From: JACCZR01 sp963844805
Lineage (GTDB): Bacteria; Actinomycetota; Thermoleophilia; Solirubrobacterales; Thermoleophilaceae
Direction of reading: 5' to 3'
DNA length: 64,000 nucleotides
NCBI GenBank assembly: GCA_963844805.1
Contig: CAWJPU010000009.1
Coordinates: forward strand, 124,001 to 188,000
Shown here: one piece after another, positions 16,404 through 24,870 of the stretch
How the letters are laid out: the number at the start of each line of letters is the position of its first letter
Numbering within the stretch: position 1 is the first letter of the stretch
The notes under the pieces: generated by a model
What the model was told of the DNA's origin: nothing
Databases searched by the model: none
The model's input: only the letters and a program-made list of their open reading frames with translations
Program-made: the position numbers and the translations under genes

Positions 16404-18218
16404 GTGGAGCCGACGGCAGCACCGCGTAAGGGACGCGAGGGGTCGCTCAACAACCCCGAGGTGATCGAGAACGTGCCGGGTCATGTGATCCCGGTTCTCG
16501 AGCGAGAGTTCGACGACTTCGACACCGAGGCCGGCCGCTTCCTGGACGGCGACATCGAGGAGCTGGACTTCATCGGCTTCCGCCTCAAGCAGGGCGTCTA
16601 CGGACAGCGCCAGGCCGACGTCCAGATGATCCGGGTGAAGCTCCCCTTCGGCGGCATCAACCCGGAGCAGATGGAGGCCTTCGCGGACGTCGTCGAGAAG
16701 TACGCGCCGCTCAACAAGGGCCACATCACCACCCGGCAGAACATCCAGATCCACCACGTCCCGCTGCCCGACGCCGCCCGCGCCATCCGCGAGCTCGGCG
16801 ACTCCGGCCTGTCAAGCCGCGAGGGCTGCGGCAACACCGTCCGCAACGTGACCGGCGACCCCTGGGCCGGCATCTGCGAGAACGAGCTCTTCGACCCCAC
16901 GCCCTACGTGGGCGCCTACGTGCGCTACTTCGTGCGCCACCCCGACTTCCAGCTGATGCCGCGGAAGATCAAGACCGCTTTCACGGCCACCGACGAGGAC
17001 CGCGCTATCACCGGCATCCACGACATCGGCTTCCTCCCGCGCGTGAAGGAGGACGGCACCAAGGGCTTCGAGATCCGCGTGGGCGGAGGCACCTCGATCA
17101 TGGCCCGCGTCGCGCCCACGCTGTACGACTTCGTGGGCGCCGACGACGGCGAGTACCTCAAGGTCACCGAGGCCTGCCTGCGCATCTTCGACCGCCAGGA
17201 CTTCCTGCGTGTCAACCGCGCCCGCGCCCGCATCAAGGTGCTGATCGACAAGATCGGCATCGACGCCTTTCGCGACCTCGTCGAGGAGGAGCTGCAGGGC
17301 GACTGGGTCGACCAGCGCGACTACACGCTGGACCCCTTCGAGCACGACGAGGAGGCCGGCGCCCCGGCGCCGCCCGCGACCTACGGCTCGCCCAACGGGG
17401 ACCTGAGCGAGTTCCAGGGCTGGGCGCGGGCGAACGTTGCGGAGCAGCGCCAGAAGGGCTTCTCCGCCGTGCAGATCAAGGTCACCCGCGGAGACCTGAC
17501 CCCCGAGCAGTTCCGGGGCCTGGCCGACCTGATGCGCGAGTACTCCGGCGGCTACGCGCGCACCACCGTGTGGCAGAACCTGGTCCTGCGCTGGGTCCGC
17601 GACGAGTCGATCTACGACGTCTGGCAGGAGCTGAAGCGGCTCGGCCTGGGAGACCCCGGCGCCGAGGAGATCGCCGACGTCGTGTCCTGCCCGGGCACCG
17701 ACTCCTGCAAGCTCGGCATCACCGCCTCCATGGGCCTCAACCAGGCCGTGCAGGAGCGCATCGAGTCGATCGGCTTCGACGACCCGCTGGTCGAGAAGCT
17801 GCACATCAAGATGTCCGGCTGCCCCAACGGCTGCAGCCAGCACCACATCGGCAACATCGGGTTCTACGGAGCCTCGATCAAGGCCGGCGACCGCACCATC
17901 CCCGCCTACATCGCCCACCTGGGCGGCGAGTACGACAAGGGCGAGGTGGTGTTCGGCTCACGGCTCAAGTCACGCCTGCCGGCCAAGCGCGTGCCCGATG
18001 CGGTGGAGCGGATCCTGCGCCACTACCAGGAGGGCCGCGAGGAGGGTGAGGAGTTCAACGACTTCGTCGCCCGCCAGGCCCCCGGCCACTTCGAGGAGCT
18101 GCTGAGCGACCTGTCGCTGCCGGTCGAGTTCAGCCTCGAGAACATGAACCACTTCATCGACTGGAACCGCGCCGAGCCCTACCAGGTGATCCGGGGTGAG
18201 GGCGAGTGCGCGGTCTAG
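16404..18218 (+). CDS. sir: ferredoxin-type sulfite (or nitrite) reductase
   Basis: 604 residues with two nitrite/sulfite reductase half-domains and the siroheme/4Fe-4S ligands: SCPGTDSCKLGI (two Cys) and MSGCPNGCSQHHIGN (two Cys). The Arg-rich substrate region includes SREGCGNTVRNVTGDP. It reduces sulfite to sulfide with six electrons; close relatives reduce nitrite. The cysH and cysDN genes that follow make sulfite the likely substrate. AAGGAG lies 4 nt before GTG 16404, and a TACATT box (16372-16377) sits upstream, so unlike many genes here this operon has a short leader with a ribosome-binding site. Confidence 0.9.
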   Translation: MEPTAAPRKGREGSLNNPEVIENVPGHVIPVLEREFDDFDTEAGRFLDGDIEELDFIGFRLKQGVYGQRQADVQMIRVKLPFGGINPEQMEAFADVVEKYAPLNKGHITTRQNIQIHHVPLPDAARAIRELGDSGLSSREGCGNTVRNVTGDPWAGICENELFDPTPYVGAYVRYFVRHPDFQLMPRKIKTAFTATDEDRAITGIHDIGFLPRVKEDGTKGFEIRVGGGTSIMARVAPTLYDFVGADDGEYLKVTEACLRIFDRQDFLRVNRARARIKVLIDKIGIDAFRDLVEEELQGDWVDQRDYTLDPFEHDEEAGAPAPPATYGSPNGDLSEFQGWARANVAEQRQKGFSAVQIKVTRGDLTPEQFRGLADLMREYSGGYARTTVWQNLVLRWVRDESIYDVWQELKRLGLGDPGAEEIADVVSCPGTDSCKLGITASMGLNQAVQERIESIGFDDPLVEKLHIKMSGCPNGCSQHHIGNIGFYGASIKAGDRTIPAYIAHLGGEYDKGEVVFGSRLKSRLPAKRVPDAVERILRHYQEGREEGEEFNDFVARQAPGHFEELLSDLSLPVEFSLENMNHFIDWNRAEPYQVIRGEGECAV

Positions 18219-18796
18219 CGGAGACCACCCTCGGCGAAGCTGTCGCGAAGCACCACCCGCGTCTCACCATGGCGTGCTCCTTCCAGAAGGAGGAGAGCGT
18301 CCTGCTCGACATGCTGATGGCGATCGAGCCCGGCGTGCGGGTGTTCACGATCGACACGGGCGTCCTGTTCCCCGAGACTTACTCCACGTGGCGCGAGATC
18401 GAGAAGCGCTACGGCAAGGAGATCGAGGTCGTCGACGCCACCGGCCCCTGGAGCGCGGAGAACTGCTGCGGCCAGGCCAAGGTCGAGGGGCTCGAGCGCG
18501 GCCTGGAGGGCGCCGAGGCCTGGATCACCGGCATCCGCCGCGAGCAGTCGCCCACCCGGGCCGACGCGGAGTTCGTCGAGCGCGACGAGCAGCGAGGCAT
18601 GTGGAAGTACAACCCGCTCGCCGACTGGACCGAGCGCGACCTGTGGCGTTACATCCACGAGAACGACCTTCCCTACAACCCCCTGCACGACCGCGGCTAC
18701 GCCTCGATCGGCTGCGCGCCCTGCACCCTCCCCGGCGACGGCCGCGAGGGTCGCTGGGCCGGCCAGGAGAAGACCGAGTGCGGGCTGCACGTCTAG
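18206..18796 (+). CDS. cysH: adenylyl-sulfate (APS) reductase CysH, [4Fe-4S] type
   Basis: 196 residues of the PAPS/APS reductase family (MACSFQKEESVLLDML; FTIDTGVLFPETY). It has both cysteine pairs of the cluster-bearing APS reductases (NCCGQAKVEGL and SIGCAPCTLPG) and the catalytic C-terminal Cys in KTECGLHV. This indicates direct reduction of APS to sulfite, consistent with the absence of an APS kinase gene (cysC) in the block. It overlaps the sir stop by 13 nt, and its own stop overlaps the first proposed cysD codon. Confidence 0.92.
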   Translation: MRGLAETTLGEAVAKHHPRLTMACSFQKEESVLLDMLMAIEPGVRVFTIDTGVLFPETYSTWREIEKRYGKEIEVVDATGPWSAENCCGQAKVEGLERGLEGAEAWITGIRREQSPTRADAEFVERDEQRGMWKYNPLADWTERDLWRYIHENDLPYNPLHDRGYASIGCAPCTLPGDGREGRWAGQEKTECGLHV

Positions 18797-19770
18797 TGAA
18801 TAGCTCCGCGGGGCATCCGGCCCCGCGTCCCGATGGCAACCGTCGCCCTCCGGGCGCCGGACATAAGCACCACGCCACTCCTCACCTCCGCGCCCTCGAG
18901 GCGGAGGCCATCCACGTCTTCCGCGAGGTGGCCGCCGAGCCCGGCAAGGCGGTGCTGCTGTTCTCGGGCGGCAAGGACTCCGCCGTGCTGCTGCGGCTCG
19001 CCGAGAAGGCGTTCTGGCCGGCCAAGTTCCCCTTCCCGGTCATGCATGTGGACACCGGGCACAACTTCCCCGAGGCGATCGACTTCCGCGATCGCCGCGT
19101 GGAGGAGCTCGGCGCCGAGCTGATCGTGGCGTCGGTGCCGGAGGCGATCGAGGCGGGCAAGCTCACCGACGAAACCGGCCCCCGCGCCTCGCGCAACCGT
19201 CTTCAGACCCCGGTCCTGCTCGACGCCATGAACGAGCACGGCTTCAAGGCGGCCTTCGGCGGCGCCCGCCGCGACGAGGAGCGCGCCCGGGCCAAGGAGC
19301 GCGTGCTCTCCTTCCGCGACGACTTCGGCGGCTGGGACCCGAAGGCCCAGCGGCCCGAGCTGTGGGGCCAGCTGAACGGCCACGTCCGCCCCGGCGAGCA
19401 CGTGCGCGCGTTCCCGCTGTCCAACTGGACCGAGCTCGACGTCTGGGAGTACGTGGCGATGGATGGCCTCGAGCTGCCGCCGCTGTACTTCGCCCACCGC
19501 CGCGAGGTCTTCTCGCGCGACAGGATGCTGTATGCCGCCTCGGACTTCGTCGAGCGCCTGCCCGGCGAGGACGTCTTCGAGGAGTCCGTGCGCTTCCGGA
19601 CCGTGGGCGACATGAGCTGCACGGGCGCGGTGCGCTCGGAGGCCGCTGAGCTGCAGGAGGTCATCGCCGAGATCGCGGCCACCACGCTCACCGAACGCGG
19701 CGAGACGCGTGCGGACGACCGCGTGACCGAGGCTGCCATGGAGGACCGCAAGCGGGAGGGCTACTTCTAG
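18796..19770 (+). CDS. cysD: sulfate adenylyltransferase subunit 2 (CysD)
   Basis: Up to 324 residues. It is an ATP pyrophosphatase-type catalytic subunit of ATP sulfurylase with the PP-loop LLFSGGKDSAVLL and PVMHVDTGHNFPE. It makes APS from sulfate and ATP together with CysN. The conserved domain begins at HLRALEAEAIHVF; the ~33 residues before it are atypical. GTG 18796 overlaps the cysH stop. An 8-bp stem (18807-18827) follows and ATG 18833 lies in another frame, so the true N-terminus is uncertain. Confidence 0.88.
   Translation: MNSSAGHPAPRPDGNRRPPGAGHKHHATPHLRALEAEAIHVFREVAAEPGKAVLLFSGGKDSAVLLRLAEKAFWPAKFPFPVMHVDTGHNFPEAIDFRDRRVEELGAELIVASVPEAIEAGKLTDETGPRASRNRLQTPVLLDAMNEHGFKAAFGGARRDEERARAKERVLSFRDDFGGWDPKAQRPELWGQLNGHVRPGEHVRAFPLSNWTELDVWEYVAMDGLELPPLYFAHRREVFSRDRMLYAASDFVERLPGEDVFEESVRFRTVGDMSCTGAVRSEAAELQEVIAEIAATTLTERGETRADDRVTEAAMEDRKREGYF
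18807..18827 (+). repeat. hairpin CGCGGGGC/GCCCCGCG at the cysH-cysD junction
   Basis: A perfect 8-bp stem with 5-nt loop at the very start of cysD. It has nearly the same stem as the hairpin at 8753-8773. It may modulate translation of cysD or be a small dispersed inverted repeat. Confidence 0.4.
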
Positions 19771-21044
19771 TGGCTCCGCTCGAGGCGCCTCAGCGCACCT
19801 CGGAGCTCCTGCGCGTGGCCACCGCCGGCTCGGTCGACGACGGCAAGTCGACGCTGATCGGGCGCCTGCTGCTGGAGACCGAGCAGATCCTCGAGGACCA
19901 GTACGAGGCCGTCGAGCGGGCGAGCAAGGAGCGCGGCGACGGCTACGTGAACCTGGCCCTGCTCACCGACGGCCTGCGCGCCGAGCGCGAGCAGGGGATC
20001 ACGATCGACGTCGCGTACCGCTACTTCCAGACCGACCGGCGCAAGTTCGTGCTGGCCGACACCCCGGGCCACGAGCAGTACACGCGCAACATGGTCACCG
20101 GCGCCTCCACCGCGGACGTCGCCCTGGTGCTCGTCGACGCACGCAAGGGCGTAGTCGAGCAGTCGCGCCGGCACGCTCACATCGCTGCCCTGCTGCGCAC
20201 TCCGCACGTGGTGGTGTGCGTCAACAAGATGGATCTCGTGGACTTCGACGAGGCGGTGTTCGACGCGGTGGCCGCGGAGTTCCCCGAAGCCCACGCGATC
20301 CCGCTGTCGGCGCTCAACGGCGACAACGTCACGGAGCGCTCGGCGAACACGCCCTACTACGACGGCCCGCCGCTCCTCGAGCTGCTCGAGGAGCTCGAGC
20401 CCGCTCCCGACCGCGACGAGGCCGCTTTCCGCTTCCCCGTGCAGTGGGTGGTGCGCCCGATGAACGACGAGCACCACGACTACCGCGGCTACGCGGGGCA
20501 GGTGGCCGGCGGCACGGTGCACCCCGGTGACGAGGTGACGATCCTGCCCGGCGGCACGCGCACGCGCGTGGAGTCGATCGACACGATCGACGACGAGCTG
20601 GACGAGGCCTTCTACCCGCTCTCGGTCACGCTGCGCCTGGAGGGTGAGCAGGACGTCTCGCGCGGCTCCCTGATCGCGGCCGCCGACGCGCCGCCCGCGT
20701 CCGTTCGCGAGCTCGAGGCCGAGGTGTGCTGGATGGCCCAGGGCCCGCTGAAGCCCGGGGCGCGGCTGCGCATCAAGCACCTGAGCCAGACCGTGGCCGC
20801 CAAGGTCGACTCGATCGACGGCCGCCTCGACGTCAACAGCGGCGAGCACGGCCCGACCGACGAGCTGGTGCTCAACGACATCGGCCTGGTGCACCTGCGG
20901 CTGGCCGCCCCGATCGCCGCCGACCCCTATACCGAGAACCGCACGACGGGCAGCTTCATCCTCATCGACGACGCCACCAACGACACGGTGGGCGCCGGGA
21001 TGGTGTCGCACCTGGACCCGCGGCTCGCGGCCCTGGGCCGCTGA
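19770..21044 (+). CDS. cysN: sulfate adenylyltransferase subunit 1 (CysN), GTPase
   Basis: 424 residues. EF-Tu-like GTPase with P-loop AGSVDDGKSTLIG, switch II DTPGHEQYTRNMV and NKMDL, then two beta-barrel domains. It drives APS formation by CysD through GTP hydrolysis. There is no C-terminal APS kinase fusion (CysNC), in line with the APS-type CysH. GTG 19770 overlaps the last base of the cysD stop. Confidence 0.93.
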   Translation: MAPLEAPQRTSELLRVATAGSVDDGKSTLIGRLLLETEQILEDQYEAVERASKERGDGYVNLALLTDGLRAEREQGITIDVAYRYFQTDRRKFVLADTPGHEQYTRNMVTGASTADVALVLVDARKGVVEQSRRHAHIAALLRTPHVVVCVNKMDLVDFDEAVFDAVAAEFPEAHAIPLSALNGDNVTERSANTPYYDGPPLLELLEELEPAPDRDEAAFRFPVQWVVRPMNDEHHDYRGYAGQVAGGTVHPGDEVTILPGGTRTRVESIDTIDDELDEAFYPLSVTLRLEGEQDVSRGSLIAAADAPPASVRELEAEVCWMAQGPLKPGARLRIKHLSQTVAAKVDSIDGRLDVNSGEHGPTDELVLNDIGLVHLRLAAPIAADPYTENRTTGSFILIDDATNDTVGAGMVSHLDPRLAALGR

Positions 21045-21046
21045 CC

Positions 21047-21874
21047 GTGGCTGCCGGCAGCCTGCCCCTGCGCCGTCGTTCCGAGGCGCGCAGGATCCGC
21101 TTTCCGGGCGCCGCGCCGGCGGGGGCGCTCAGCGTCGCCTACCTGTCCCTCGTCGTGCTCGTCCCGCTCGCCGCCGTCGCGGCCACTGGCCTCGAAGACG
21201 GCCTGGACGGCTTCTGGGAGGCGGTGACCAAGCCCCAGGCGCTGAGCGCCCTGAAGCTGACCCTGATCGTCTCGCTCGTGGTGGCCGCCATCAACGCGGT
21301 GGCCGGGACGCTGATCGCCTGGGTGCTCGTGCGCGACGACTTCCGGGGCAAGGGCGTCGTCAACGCCCTGATCGACCTCCCCTTCGCCCTGCCGACCATC
21401 GTCGCCGGCCTTACGCTGCTCGCCCTCTACGGCAAGGGCAGCCCCGTCGGCATCAACGTCGCCTTCACCCAGGCCGGCGTGGCCCTGGCCCTGCTGTTCG
21501 TGACGCTGCCCTTCGTGGTGCGCGCAGTGCAGCCGGTGCTGATCGAGCTCGACCGCGAGGTCGAGGACGCGGGGGCGTCGCTCGGCGCCAAGCCGTTCAC
21601 GGTCTTCCGGCGCATCATCTTCCCGGCGATCCGGCCGGCGATGCTCGCCGGCGTGGCCCTGGCCTTCGGCCGCGCGCTGGGTGAGTTCGGCTCGGTGGTG
21701 CTGATCTCGGGCAACCTGCCCAACGAGACCGAGGTGGCCTCCGTCTACATCTTCGGCCAGATCGAAGTGGGCGACCAGCAGGCCGCGGCGGCGGTCTCCG
21801 TGGTCCTGCTCGTCGCGTCGCTGCTGCTGCTGACGGTGATCGCGGCGCTGTCGCGCCGGGGAGCGCGCACGTGA
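21047..21874 (+). CDS. cysT: sulfate ABC transporter permease CysT (CysU)
   Basis: 275 residues with six transmembrane segments of the MetI-like permease fold. The EAA loop reads EDAGASLGAKPFTVFRRIIF, followed by PAIRPAMLAGVALAFGRALG. GTG 21047 follows the cysN stop by 2 nt, and an Arg-rich N-terminus precedes the first membrane segment. It pairs with CysW to form the sulfate/thiosulfate channel. Confidence 0.92.
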   Translation: MAAGSLPLRRRSEARRIRFPGAAPAGALSVAYLSLVVLVPLAAVAATGLEDGLDGFWEAVTKPQALSALKLTLIVSLVVAAINAVAGTLIAWVLVRDDFRGKGVVNALIDLPFALPTIVAGLTLLALYGKGSPVGINVAFTQAGVALALLFVTLPFVVRAVQPVLIELDREVEDAGASLGAKPFTVFRRIIFPAIRPAMLAGVALAFGRALGEFGSVVLISGNLPNETEVASVYIFGQIEVGDQQAAAAVSVVLLVASLLLLTVIAALSRRGART

Positions 21875-22674
21875 GCGCGCGCCTGGCCCTGCGGGGGACC
21901 GCGCTGTTCTACCTCGCCGCGCTGCTGGTGCTGCCGGTGGGGCTGATCCTGTTCAAGGCCTTCGAGAAGGGCCTGGCGCCGGTGGTCGAGTCACTCACGA
22001 CCCCGCAGGCCATGCACGCCTTCTGGCTGACCATCGTCGTCGTCGCGGTCGCGGTCCCGCTGAACACGATCTTCGGCATAGCCACCTCGCTGCTGCTCGT
22101 GCGGACGAACCTCCCGGGCCGCAAGGTCATGGACGCGCTGATCGACCTGCCCTTCGCCGTCTCGCCGGTGGTGATCGGACTGTCGCTGGTGCTCGTCTAC
22201 GGCAACGACGGCTGGCTCGGCGGACCGCTCTCGGACGCCGGCTTCAAGATCATCTTCTCCACCCCGGGGATCATCCTCGCGACCGTCTTCGTCTCGCTCC
22301 CGTTCGTGGTGCGGGAGGTCAGCCCGCTGCTTCGGGAGATCGGCACCGAGCAGGAGGAGGCCGCGGGCACGCTCGGGGCGAGCCCCTGGCAGACCTTCCG
22401 CCGCATCACCCTGCCGGCGATCCGTCCCGCCGTCGCCTACGGCGTGGTGCTGACCGCCGCGCGCGCCCTCGGCGAGTACGGCGCGGTCAGTGTCGTCTCG
22501 GGCAAGCTGGTGGGGCGCACGGAGACGGCGACGCTGCACGTGGAAGACCGCTTCCAGTCCTTCGATTTGACCGGCGCGTACGCAGCCGCGATCGTACTCG
22601 CCCTTATGGCGGTCGCCGTGCTCGTCGGCATGAACCTGCTGGACCGAAACAGGAGGCTGCGTCATGGCGATTGA
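21871..22674 (+). CDS. cysW: sulfate ABC transporter permease CysW
   Basis: 267 residues, the second MetI-like permease, with EAA loop EEAAGTLGASPWQTFRRITL and the CysW-like segment EYGAVSVVSGKLVGRTET. The start codon overlaps the cysT stop by GTGA. Its end overlaps cysA by 11 nt, so the three transporter genes are tightly coupled. Confidence 0.92.
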   Translation: MSARLALRGTALFYLAALLVLPVGLILFKAFEKGLAPVVESLTTPQAMHAFWLTIVVVAVAVPLNTIFGIATSLLLVRTNLPGRKVMDALIDLPFAVSPVVIGLSLVLVYGNDGWLGGPLSDAGFKIIFSTPGIILATVFVSLPFVVREVSPLLREIGTEQEEAAGTLGASPWQTFRRITLPAIRPAVAYGVVLTAARALGEYGAVSVVSGKLVGRTETATLHVEDRFQSFDLTGAYAAAIVLALMAVAVLVGMNLLDRNRRLRHGD

Positions 22675-23632
22675 GGCACAGGGCCTGAACAAGCGCTTCG
22701 GCGACTATCAGGCGCTCGACGACGTCACGTTCACCGCGCCCGACGGCGAGATCACCGCGCTTCTGGGCCCCAGCGGCGGCGGCAAGTCGACCCTCCTTCG
22801 CGTGATCTCGGGGCTGGAGGAGCCCGACTCGGGGTCGGTGCACCTCCTCGGCGAGGACGTGACCCACCTGACCCCGCAGGACCGCCAGGTCGGCTTCGTC
22901 TTCCAGCACTACGCCCCGTTCCGCCACATGGACGTGCGCGACAACGTGGCCTTCGGCCTGAGCGTCCGCAAGCGCCCCAAGCCCGAGATCAAGGCGAAGG
23001 TCGACGAGCTGCTGGAGCTCGTGCAGCTGTCGGGCCTGGGCGGCCGCTATCCCGACCAGCTCTCGGGCGGCCAGCGGCAGCGCATGGCCCTGGCCCGCGC
23101 GCTGGCGGTCGAGCCCAAGGTGCTGTTGCTCGACGAGCCGTTCGGGGCGCTGGACGCCCGCGTGCGCAAGGACCTGCGCCAGTGGCTGCGCCGCCTGCAC
23201 GAGGAGGTCGACGTGACCACCCTGTTCGTTACCCACGACCAGGAGGAGGCAATGGAGCTCAGCCACCACGTGGTCGTGCTCAGCGAGGGCCGGGTCGAGC
23301 AGGAGGGGGCCCCCACCGACCTCTACGAGGATCCCGCCAACGAGTTCGTGATGGGCTTCGTCGGCCCGGTCACCAAGGTGGGCGAGGACCTGGTCCGCCC
23401 CCACGACCTCGAGATCCACATCGAGCCGCGAGCCGGTGCGATCGCGGCCAAGGTCGAGCGCGTGCTGCGACTGGGCTTCGAGGTCCGCGTGGAGCTGTGC
23501 GTGAACGAGGAGGAGCCCGCCTCGGTGCAGCTGAGCGCCTCCGAGGCGGAGCCGCTCGAGCTGCATCCCGGCCAGATGGTGCACCTCAGCGTGGCGCGCA
23601 AGCCCGCGCTCGCAGAGCCCTCGACGATGTAA
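22664..23632 (+). CDS. cysA: sulfate ABC transporter ATP-binding protein CysA
   Basis: 322 residues. Walker A GPSGGGKSTLLR, Q-loop VFQHYAPFRHM, signature LSGGQRQRMALARAL, Walker B VLLLDEPFGALDA, and H-loop VTHDQEEAMEL, followed by a TOBE-like C-terminal domain. It powers sulfate import through CysT/CysW. ATG 22664 lies inside the end of cysW. Confidence 0.94.
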   Translation: MAIEAQGLNKRFGDYQALDDVTFTAPDGEITALLGPSGGGKSTLLRVISGLEEPDSGSVHLLGEDVTHLTPQDRQVGFVFQHYAPFRHMDVRDNVAFGLSVRKRPKPEIKAKVDELLELVQLSGLGGRYPDQLSGGQRQRMALARALAVEPKVLLLDEPFGALDARVRKDLRQWLRRLHEEVDVTTLFVTHDQEEAMELSHHVVVLSEGRVEQEGAPTDLYEDPANEFVMGFVGPVTKVGEDLVRPHDLEIHIEPRAGAIAAKVERVLRLGFEVRVELCVNEEEPASVQLSASEAEPLELHPGQMVHLSVARKPALAEPSTM

Positions 23633-23639
23633 ATACCTA

Positions 23640-23655
23640 AACCCCGGGCGGGGTT
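23640..23655 (+). terminator. hairpin after cysA (AACCCC/GGGGTT)
   Basis: A 6-bp stem with a 4-nt loop lies 8 nt after the cysA stop and just before the promoter box of the binding-protein gene. It may partly end the long cys transcript. Confidence 0.35.
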
Positions 23656-23659
23656 CTGC

Positions 23660-23665
23660 TAATTT
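23660..23665 (+). promoter_or_regulatory. -10 box TAATTT for the sulfate-binding protein
   Basis: TAATTT ends 8 nt before ATG 23674. It would allow separate, higher expression of the binding protein. Confidence 0.45.
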
Positions 23666-23673
23666 GCCCCGCC

Positions 23674-24678
23674 ATGTTGACTCGCACACTTCTCCTTGGC
23701 CTGCTCACCCTCGTCGCCGCGGTGGCCGCCGCGTGCGGCGGCACCGGAGAGGAGAGCTCCGACAGCGGCGGCGGAAAGCTTTCGCTGGTCGCCTACTCCA
23801 CCCCGAAGGAGGCGTACGGCGAGCTGGTGCCGGCCTTCAACAAGACGCCGGACGGCGAAGGCGTGACGGTGGACCAGTCCTACGGCTCCTCGGGCGAGCA
23901 GACCCGGGCCGTGCAGGGCGGGCTCCCGACGGACGTCGTGACCCTCTCCCTCGCCCCCGACATGGACAAGCTGGTCGAGACCGGCGAGGTGGCCAAGAGC
24001 TGGAGCCAGACCCCGACGAAGGGCTTCGTCACCAACTCCGTCGTGGTCTTCGTGACCCGCAAGGGCAACCCCAAGAACGTCAAGACATGGGACGACCTGC
24101 TCAAGAAGGACGTTGAGGTCATCACGCCCAACCCGGTCACCTCGGGCGGCGCCCGCTGGAACGTGATGGCGGCGTACGGCGCTCAGCTCGAGCAGGGCGG
24201 GTCCGACGCCGACGGCGTCAAGTACCTGGAGACCCTCCTGAACAAGGTGCCGGTCCAGGACAAGTCCGCGCGCGAGTCGCTGCAGACCTTCCAGGGCGGC
24301 AAGGGCGACGTGCTGCTGGCCTACGAGAACGAGGCCATCCTGGCCAAGAAGAAGGGCCTGGGCGTGGACTACGTGATCCCCGACCAGACCCTGCTGATCC
24401 AGAACCCGATCGCCGTCGCCGAGCAGGCGCCCAACAAGGCCAAGGCCGAGGCGTTCGTGAAGTTCCTCACCGGTGACGAGGGTCAGAAGATCTTCGCCTC
24501 CCAGGGCTACCGCCCTGTGGTGAAGTCGGCCGACGACCCCAAGCAGTTCCCCACGCCGAAGCAGCTGTTCACGATCGAGAAGCTGGGCGGATGGCCCGCC
24601 GTCGTGAAGAAGTTCTTCGACGAGGAGAACGGCGTGGTGACCAAGATCAACGAGAAGGCTGGCCAGAAGACGGAGTAG
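23674..24678 (+). CDS. sbp: sulfate-binding lipoprotein of the ABC transporter
   Basis: 334 residues. Lipobox VAAACG anchors it outside the membrane. The Sbp/CysP fold is shown by VDQSYGSSGEQTRAVQGGLP, TNSVVVFVTRKGNPK and the sulfate-site segment NPVTSGGARWN. It captures sulfate or thiosulfate for CysTWA. It lies last in the block, after its own promoter, and is followed by a strong hairpin. Confidence 0.92.
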   Translation: MLTRTLLLGLLTLVAAVAAACGGTGEESSDSGGGKLSLVAYSTPKEAYGELVPAFNKTPDGEGVTVDQSYGSSGEQTRAVQGGLPTDVVTLSLAPDMDKLVETGEVAKSWSQTPTKGFVTNSVVVFVTRKGNPKNVKTWDDLLKKDVEVITPNPVTSGGARWNVMAAYGAQLEQGGSDADGVKYLETLLNKVPVQDKSARESLQTFQGGKGDVLLAYENEAILAKKKGLGVDYVIPDQTLLIQNPIAVAEQAPNKAKAEAFVKFLTGDEGQKIFASQGYRPVVKSADDPKQFPTPKQLFTIEKLGGWPAVVKKFFDEENGVVTKINEKAGQKTE

Positions 24679-24744
24679 CGGCGCTCCGCCGCCGCGCGCA
24701 GTCTGCGCGGCGCGCCGGGGCTCGCGCGGGCCCGCCCACCCCCT

Positions 24745-24774
24745 GGAAACGCTCAGCCCGCCTGAGCGTTTTCC
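24745..24774. terminator. intrinsic terminator-like hairpin
   Basis: A 10-bp perfect stem AAACGCTCAG/CTGAGCGTTT with a 5-nt loop (24747-24771), flanked by CCCCCT and AGGGGG that could extend it, with TTTT at its 3' foot. It closes the sulfate block and can act on both strands. Confidence 0.65.
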
Positions 24775-24856
24775 GAGGGGGGTGTGCGGCGTTCGCCGCC
24801 TCGGCGCGGGCCTCGTGCTGATCGGCGCGATCGCCCCCTCGGCCTCCGCGACTGAA

Positions 24857-24862
24857 TAACCT
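24857..24862 (+). promoter_or_regulatory. -10 box TAACCT, leaderless
   Basis: TAACCT ends 8 nt before GTG 24871. It is identical to the box in front of the carboxyltransferase gene at 7126, so the two carboxylase subunits may be co-regulated. Confidence 0.5.
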
Positions 24863-24870
24863 CCTGCGCC

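Noticed and set aside
16404..18218. calling the siroheme enzyme a nitrite reductase
   Set aside because: Motifs do not separate the two, but the gene is the first of an unbroken cysH-cysD-cysN-transporter block with no nitrate gene, so sulfite is favoured.
18790..18870. SAM-type riboswitch at the start of cysD (GGCAACC and GGTGC-like strings near the hairpin)
   Set aside because: The order and pairing of the conserved SAM-I/IV core (P1 closing stem, kink-turn, pseudoknot) cannot be formed, and the region overlaps coding sequence between coupled genes.
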